Assembly: GCA_963793415.1 (NCBI GenBank)
Contig: CAWCAC010000002.1
Span: forward strand, 310,001 to 374,000
Source of the DNA: CAXMST01 sp963793415
GTDB lineage: Bacteria; Actinomycetota; Thermoleophilia; Solirubrobacterales; 70-9
DNA: 64,000 nt
Reading direction: 5' to 3'
Part shown: positions 59,912 to 64,000 of the stretch, piece by piece
How the letters are laid out: every line of letters starts with the position of its first letter
How positions within the stretch are numbered: the first letter of the stretch is position 1
Made by a program: the position numbers and the translations under genes
Notes under the pieces: generated by a model
What the model was told of the DNA's origin: nothing
What the model saw: the letters and a program-made list of their open reading frames with translations, nothing else
The model's database searches: none

Positions 59912-61646
59912 GCGGTCCGCCTTCCGGGTGATCGGAGCGTGGCCTCCAGGCGATCGCGACCAGCAACATCGGCAGGAACCAGACTATGTAGAGGTAGAAC
60001 CAGTGCTCGGCGGTCAGCTCGACCGCGATCATCACCGCGGCAGCGAGCGCCGCGAGACGGCCGAAGTGGCGTTCGCGGGGGAAGAACGCACCGGTCAGGG
60101 CGAGCGCCACGGCGAAGATCTTGACCGCGGTGTGGAGGCCGCCGAGATCGGCCTGGCCCCAGATCGAGAAGGGCGAGACGCGCTCGGCCTGGCTGCCGAT
60201 CGTGCGCTCGTAGAAGGTCGCCAGGCCGGGATCGATCGCCGGATGCGCGATGAACAGCCCGGCTGTGACGACGAAGGCGGCGCCGTAGAGGAGGATTGGC
60301 CGCCACGCGGCGCGCGATGGGCGCCAGCCGATCAGGCCGCGCTCGCCGGCTGCGAACAGCGGCACCAGTGCGACCGGGGCGAACTTCGCCGTTGCCGCGA
60401 CCGCGAGTAGAGCGCCGCGCGCGAGCGGGCGGGCGAACAGGGCGAGGGTCCAGACGAGCAACGCCGAGATCAGCGCGTCGTTGGAGTTCGACTGCAAGAC
60501 GAAGTCCGAATACGGATAGGCCAGCCAGGCCAGGGCCAGGGTCCCGGCGAGGCGGCGGCCGCCCAGCCGCAGGCCGAGGGCGATCAGCCCGGCCAGGGTC
60601 GCGAGGTCGAAGAAGATCGCCGCGGCGCGGGCCGCAGCGAGCTCGTCCCAGCTGCCGCTCCACGGGAAGATCTCCTCGAACGGCACGTAGGCGAAGTAGT
60701 TGGCGGGGCCGTAGGTGTCGCCGGTCGGGTTGTCGTCGGGGAACGAGCCCTCTCCGTAGATCGGGTTCGCGTCGGTGATCTTGTCGGCGCCGATCACCCC
60801 TGCGTAGCCGACGTCGATCACGCCGGAGTCAGCGATGTTGATCGTCAGCCGGAAGACGGCGAGGACCACGCAGAGGACGACGACCCACTTGAGCGCGAGC
60901 GACGGCCGCAGCACGGCGGTGCTGCCCCTGAACCCGATCCAGAGCATGCGCCCGAGCAGGTACAGCAGCGGCGGGTAGTAGAGCGGTACCGAGACGCCGA
61001 TCTCGGCGTTGTTGAAGAAGACCTGCGAGATCCCGAACGAGAGCAGGACGAGCAAGTCGAGATGGGCGATCCGGCCCGGCCTCGAGAAGTCGAACAGGGC
61101 CAGGAAGAAGATCAGCGCCATCGGGATCCAGACGTAGGGCGCGTTCAGCAGGTGGCCGAACTGGCCGCTGCGACCACGCGCCATCGGCCACGCGACCTGC
61201 TCGCCGGTCCACGACTCCTCGATCTCGCCGCTGGCGCCGTCGACGACGACGAGCACGACCTTGTCGGCGCCGTCGAAGTAGCCGACCTCCCAGCGCAACG
61301 GCGCGTCCGTGTCGACGCTGGCGGTGAGCTGGCCGCGGGCGCGGCGCTCGGCGACCACGGTCGGGTCCGCGTCGGCGATGCGAAGCGCCTCCCGGGCCTC
61401 GATCGCGTAGCCCTCCGGCGTGACCGGGAGGTTGGCGGGGATCGGCGAGCGCAGCTCCGAAGCCGGCATGTCGAACTCGCCCGCCGGGACGGTCCCGCTC
61501 TCGCCGACCAGGTCGGAGCCGGTCCCCTGTGCCGCGGGCGCCGCCGCGGGCCACAGCGCCGCGAGTGCGGCGAGGGCGAGCAGCGTCGCTAGGAGGGCCT
61601 GGCTGGGAGCGCTACGGACGCGTATCGGGTTCGCGCGGCGCTCCAC
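59895..61646 (-). CDS. GT87-like polytopic membrane glycosyltransferase
   Basis: A 583-residue protein with an N-terminal signal or helix (ALLATLLALAALAALWP), an extracytoplasmic domain of about 140 residues, then about ten hydrophobic helices. The pattern of acidic residues (PANYFAYVPFEEIFPWSG) and SNSNDALISALLVW resembles GT-C mannosyltransferases of family 87, which use polyprenyl-phosphate sugars. The start could be GTG 61646 or GTG 61652, both overlapping the preceding small gene. Acceptor unknown. Confidence 0.68.
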   Translation of the reverse strand: MERRANPIRVRSAPSQALLATLLALAALAALWPAAAPAAQGTGSDLVGESGTVPAGEFDMPASELRSPIPANLPVTPEGYAIEAREALRIADADPTVVAERRARGQLTASVDTDAPLRWEVGYFDGADKVVLVVVDGASGEIEESWTGEQVAWPMARGRSGQFGHLLNAPYVWIPMALIFFLALFDFSRPGRIAHLDLLVLLSFGISQVFFNNAEIGVSVPLYYPPLLYLLGRMLWIGFRGSTAVLRPSLALKWVVVLCVVLAVFRLTINIADSGVIDVGYAGVIGADKITDANPIYGEGSFPDDNPTGDTYGPANYFAYVPFEEIFPWSGSWDELAAARAAAIFFDLATLAGLIALGLRLGGRRLAGTLALAWLAYPYSDFVLQSNSNDALISALLVWTLALFARPLARGALLAVAATAKFAPVALVPLFAAGERGLIGWRPSRAAWRPILLYGAAFVVTAGLFIAHPAIDPGLATFYERTIGSQAERVSPFSIWGQADLGGLHTAVKIFAVALALTGAFFPRERHFGRLAALAAAVMIAVELTAEHWFYLYIVWFLPMLLVAIAWRPRSDHPEGGPLSRLG

Positions 61647-61887
61647 CGCCACCGTGGCCCGCGGCGGGCTCGTCGCGCTTGACGATCTCGGCCGCCGCCT
61701 TGGCCTTGTCGGACACCGATCCCTTGCCCTTGGCGATGCCCTTGACGTCGGTCGCCTTGGCCTTGATCGCCTCCTGGCCACCCGCCTTGTCGATCGCCTT
61801 CTGGGCCTTCTGCTTGATCGCGTCGGGGCCGCCTGCCTTGTCGACGGCCTTCTTCGCGTTCGCCGCCAGCTTGCTGAAGTTCACCAT
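61612..61887 (-). CDS. Lysine/alanine-rich repetitive small protein, unknown
   Basis: A 91-residue basic helical protein with two near-repeats (KAVDKAGGPDAIKQKAQ and KAIDKAGGQEAIKAKA). It has no membrane segment. Such sequences resemble MT0933-type antitoxins or DNA/RNA-binding linkers only loosely; no assignment is made. It overlaps the start of the GT87-like gene by about 35 bases and follows the gtrA-type gene by 22 bases. Confidence 0.5.
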   Translation of the reverse strand: MVNFSKLAANAKKAVDKAGGPDAIKQKAQKAIDKAGGQEAIKAKATDVKGIAKGKGSVSDKAKAAAEIVKRDEPAAGHGGGGAPREPDTRP

Positions 61888-61909
61888 CGCCTCATCGTAG
61901 ATGGTTGAT

Positions 61910-62464
61910 TCAGCCGCCCGGACGGCGATCGCGGCCGAACGTCCACAGCTTGTTGCCGATGAAGTTGACGGGGGTCGCGACGGCGACGGCGATCGCCTGT
62001 GCCGGGAGCTCGGCGAGCCCGCCGGCGCCGACGAGCAGGTTGAGAACGATCAGGTTGACGGCAAGCCCGGCGAGGCTGACGGCGAAGAAGCGGGCGGCCT
62101 GGAAGCCGGCGTGGTCCCCCCGCGCCCCCTGCGGCTGGAAGGTCCAGATCCGGTTCAGGACGAAGTTGTTGGTGACAGCGACGCAGAAGGCGCCGATCGC
62201 CGCAATCGTGTGCTGCACGTTGGTCCCCTCGGTCAGCAGGGCGAAGACGATCAGGTTGATCACGTATCCGCTGGCGCCGACGACCGCGAACTGGAACAGC
62301 TGCACCCAGTTCTCCGGACGGCGCGAGCCGAGGTGGATGCGGCGGATCAGGTCCCAGGCGGCGTCCGCTGCGGGCGAGCGCGGTTCGGCGCCGGCGGGCG
62401 GGACGGGCTCGGATGGCTCCGCTCCGCCGCGAGGTGGAACCCCCTCCCCCGGGGCGGCGCTCAC
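61910..62464 (-). CDS. GtrA-family membrane protein
   Basis: A 184-residue protein with a proline/glycine-rich N-terminal 50 residues, then four helices with FQFAVVGASGYVINLIVF, NNFVLNRIWTFQP and VNFIGNKLWTFGR, typical of GtrA. The family flips or assists polyprenyl-linked sugars in glycan decoration. The GTG start (62464) overlaps the stop of the phosphatase-superfamily gene (GTGA), so the two are coupled. The nearby GT87-like gene is a plausible functional partner. Confidence 0.88.
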   Translation of the reverse strand: MSAAPGEGVPPRGGAEPSEPVPPAGAEPRSPAADAAWDLIRRIHLGSRRPENWVQLFQFAVVGASGYVINLIVFALLTEGTNVQHTIAAIGAFCVAVTNNFVLNRIWTFQPQGARGDHAGFQAARFFAVSLAGLAVNLIVLNLLVGAGGLAELPAQAIAVAVATPVNFIGNKLWTFGRDRRPGG

Positions 62465-64000
62465 GCCGCCACCCCCGCCGGGGCGGGCGCCGCCGGCTGC
62501 GGCTCGAGGCCGAAGTGGGCGAGGACGAGGTCGGCGACGTCCGAGATCACCCACTGCTCGCGGTCGGGCCGCTCGCAGTCGAGTCCGACGGTGAGCAGCG
62601 GCTGCAGTGAGTCGATCTCGTGCAGGGAGCCGTGACTGCCGCCCGGGACGTGCGAGGTGCCACCCCAGTCCGGCACCTCGTAACCGGGGGCGGCTGAGAC
62701 GATCAGGTCGGAGGCGAAGGGGCTGTGCAGGGCGGCCCAGACCCGGGAGAACGCGTCCGGATAGGGGCCGGTCTCGATCGACCCGTCGTCGACCTCGGCG
62801 CCGAGCACCGCGAGCTCACCGTCCACCGTCCAGGCGACGCCGCGACGGTCGGCGACCGTCGCGCCGGGCATGCGGCCGGCCGGGGCGAAATGCAGCTGCT
62901 CGCCCGTGCCGCAGGCGATCACGGCCTCGGCACCGGCCGGGACCCCGACGGCGGTGCGGACCACCGGCTCGCCGTCGCGCTCGAGCCAGCAGAGCAGGTC
63001 GACGCCGGGGTGGGCGCCGAGGGTTGCGCGGGTAGCGTCGTGGAGCTTGCGCCCGCGCGAGCCCTCGCGCAGGATCCAGACCCCGGCCGCCCGAGAGCTC
63101 GGGCCGATCGCGAGCTCCGCGGTCTCGGGACTGTCCTCGTTCGGACGCAGGACGTGCCACTCGTCCTCGAGCAGGGCGACGAGGTCGAGCTCCTCGGTGA
63201 CGCTCGACTGCGAGTGGTCGGCCATCACGATCACGGCGTTCTGCTCGAGAAAGGCGTCGAGCCCGCCGGCCGGCGCGACGAGCTCGGCGATGCAGCCGTC
63301 GGCATGGGTGATCGAGACCTCGCTCGCCTCCGGGCCGTGCCGGTGGGAGTAGTGATCGTTGTCGGGCAGCGAGAACAGCATGAAGTCGTAGAGGTCGCGC
63401 TCGACCAGCTCGGCGCCGACGCAAGCCGAGTAGTCGTCGCGGGCATCGGGGCGGGCGAAGGTCGGCTTGCAGGGAACCTTCCGGGAAGCGTAGAGCTCCC
63501 CGTAGAAGAGCTCGTCCGGGCCCCAGACGGCATGGTGGAAGCGGGCCGCGGTCGCGACCCGGCCGAGTAGGCCCTCGAGGCCGAGCTCGTGGCGGGTGCG
63601 CCCGCGGTAGATCAGGAACGGGGTCACGGCGCTGCGCAGGCCGGCATCGCCGAGGCGCTCGTAGAGGGTCAGCACCTCGCTCGAGAGGTGCGCCATGTTC
63701 ATGTTGTAGACGGTGTCGTAGAGCGCCGAGAACAGCCCGAAGGTGCGCGTCGCCTCGAACGACGACCCGTACTCGACGTAGCGCCGCTCGGCCCGGTGGT
63801 ACCAGTTCATCCCCGGGATCCGGTGCCGGTCGGGACGGGACCCGGTCATGATCTCGGAGGTGCAGACCGGCGTCACCGAGGGGAAGCTCGAGACGCAGTC
63901 GCCGGTCAACTCGCCACGCTCGAGCAGAGCGGCGAAGGTCGGAGCCGAGCCCGAGTCGACGGCCCGCTGCAACATGTCGGTGCGCAGCGAGTCGACGAGG
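62461..64000 (-). CDS. Alkaline-phosphatase-superfamily protein (nucleotide pyrophosphatase/phosphodiesterase-like), 5' end outside window
   Basis: At least 512 residues are visible and the start lies beyond 64000, since LVDSLRTDML at the edge is an internal family motif (usual DGLRPDML). Motifs: SSFPSVTPVCTSEIMTG with the nucleophile Thr/Ser position, HRIPGMNWY, LFSLPDNDHYSHRHGPE, IVMADHSQS and SHGSLHEIDSLQPLL. These supply zinc-site Asp/His residues. The family includes phosphodiesterases and lipid-modifying phosphotransferases. Substrate not shown; position with gtrA suggests envelope glycan or lipid work. Confidence 0.85.
   Translation of the reverse strand, partial: LVDSLRTDMLQRAVDSGSAPTFAALLERGELTGDCVSSFPSVTPVCTSEIMTGSRPDRHRIPGMNWYHRAERRYVEYGSSFEATRTFGLFSALYDTVYNMNMAHLSSEVLTLYERLGDAGLRSAVTPFLIYRGRTRHELGLEGLLGRVATAARFHHAVWGPDELFYGELYASRKVPCKPTFARPDARDDYSACVGAELVERDLYDFMLFSLPDNDHYSHRHGPEASEVSITHADGCIAELVAPAGGLDAFLEQNAVIVMADHSQSSVTEELDLVALLEDEWHVLRPNEDSPETAELAIGPSSRAAGVWILREGSRGRKLHDATRATLGAHPGVDLLCWLERDGEPVVRTAVGVPAGAEAVIACGTGEQLHFAPAGRMPGATVADRRGVAWTVDGELAVLGAEVDDGSIETGPYPDAFSRVWAALHSPFASDLIVSAAPGYEVPDWGGTSHVPGGSHGSLHEIDSLQPLLTVGLDCERPDREQWVISDVADLVLAHFGLEPQPAAPAPAGVAA

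Overview
The window is a dense, high-GC bacterial chromosome segment with about 65 protein genes, two tRNA genes and no rRNA, insertion sequence, prophage or CRISPR array. It looks like an actinobacterium and most likely a deep-branching one of the Thermoleophilia/Solirubrobacterales kind. This placement is an inference from base composition, a PafB-PafC fusion, a GpgS-type glycerate glucosyltransferase, a menaquinone-based respiratory chain and an ECF sigma factor with a long repetitive tail. Many genes overlap by 1-17 bases (GTGA, ATGA, TGATG junctions), so operons can be read from spacing.

Layout. 1-10 kb: a secreted family-1 glycosidase (cut by the window start), the Lhr repair helicase and a fully coupled dTDP-rhamnose operon (rmlA-rmlD-rmlB-rmlC). 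10-16 kb: small enzymes, a metallo-beta-lactamase-fold hydrolase, the PafBC DNA-damage regulator (broken by one base), and a YhaM-like nuclease. 16-31 kb: tRNA-Phe, a TerB/Coq4-like protein, endonuclease IV, TerC, the MrfA helicase, dihydropteroate synthase, then a rightward run with glucosylglycerate-type synthesis (GpgS-like plus HAD phosphatase), a flavin hydroxyacid oxidase, cytochrome bd (cydA, cydB, a 62-residue membrane protein) and a DtxR/MntR repressor. 31-42 kb: an aminotransferase, a secreted esterase, sucCD, a winged-helix regulator, a shortened RpiB with a RibD-type reductase, and a UDP-sugar dehydrogenase. 42-51 kb: tRNA-Lys, tatA/tatC, dcd, and a large leftward unit running hemL, a HepS-like protein, Rieske protein, split cytochrome b, cytochrome b/c fusion, MenG and polyprenyl diphosphate synthase. 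51-57 kb: hemB with a fused siroheme-decarboxylase-like (AhbA/AhbB) protein, a sigma/anti-sigma fusion with a repeat tail, and a secreted cysteine-repeat protein. 57-64 kb: an ABC-2 exporter, a YmdB-like phosphodiesterase, and envelope genes (GT87-like, GtrA, alkaline-phosphatase superfamily).

How it fits together. The 45-54 kb region joins tetrapyrrole synthesis, menaquinone synthesis and the menaquinol:cytochrome c reductase. The Rieske protein has a twin-arginine-type leader and the Tat translocase genes are nearby; cytochrome bd gives an alternative oxidase. Four genome-maintenance genes (lhr, pafBC, nfo, mrfA) fall in the first 24 kb. Two genes that should be essential or important, pafBC and qcrB, are each interrupted by a small frameshift whose repair restores a perfect family match; these may be assembly errors or recent mutations. 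The most unusual items are the AhbAB fusion beside hemB, the sigma/anti-sigma fusion next to a repeat-bearing secreted protein, the HepS-like gene inside the qcr operon, the TerB/Coq4-like fusion and the extra small gene in the cyd operon.
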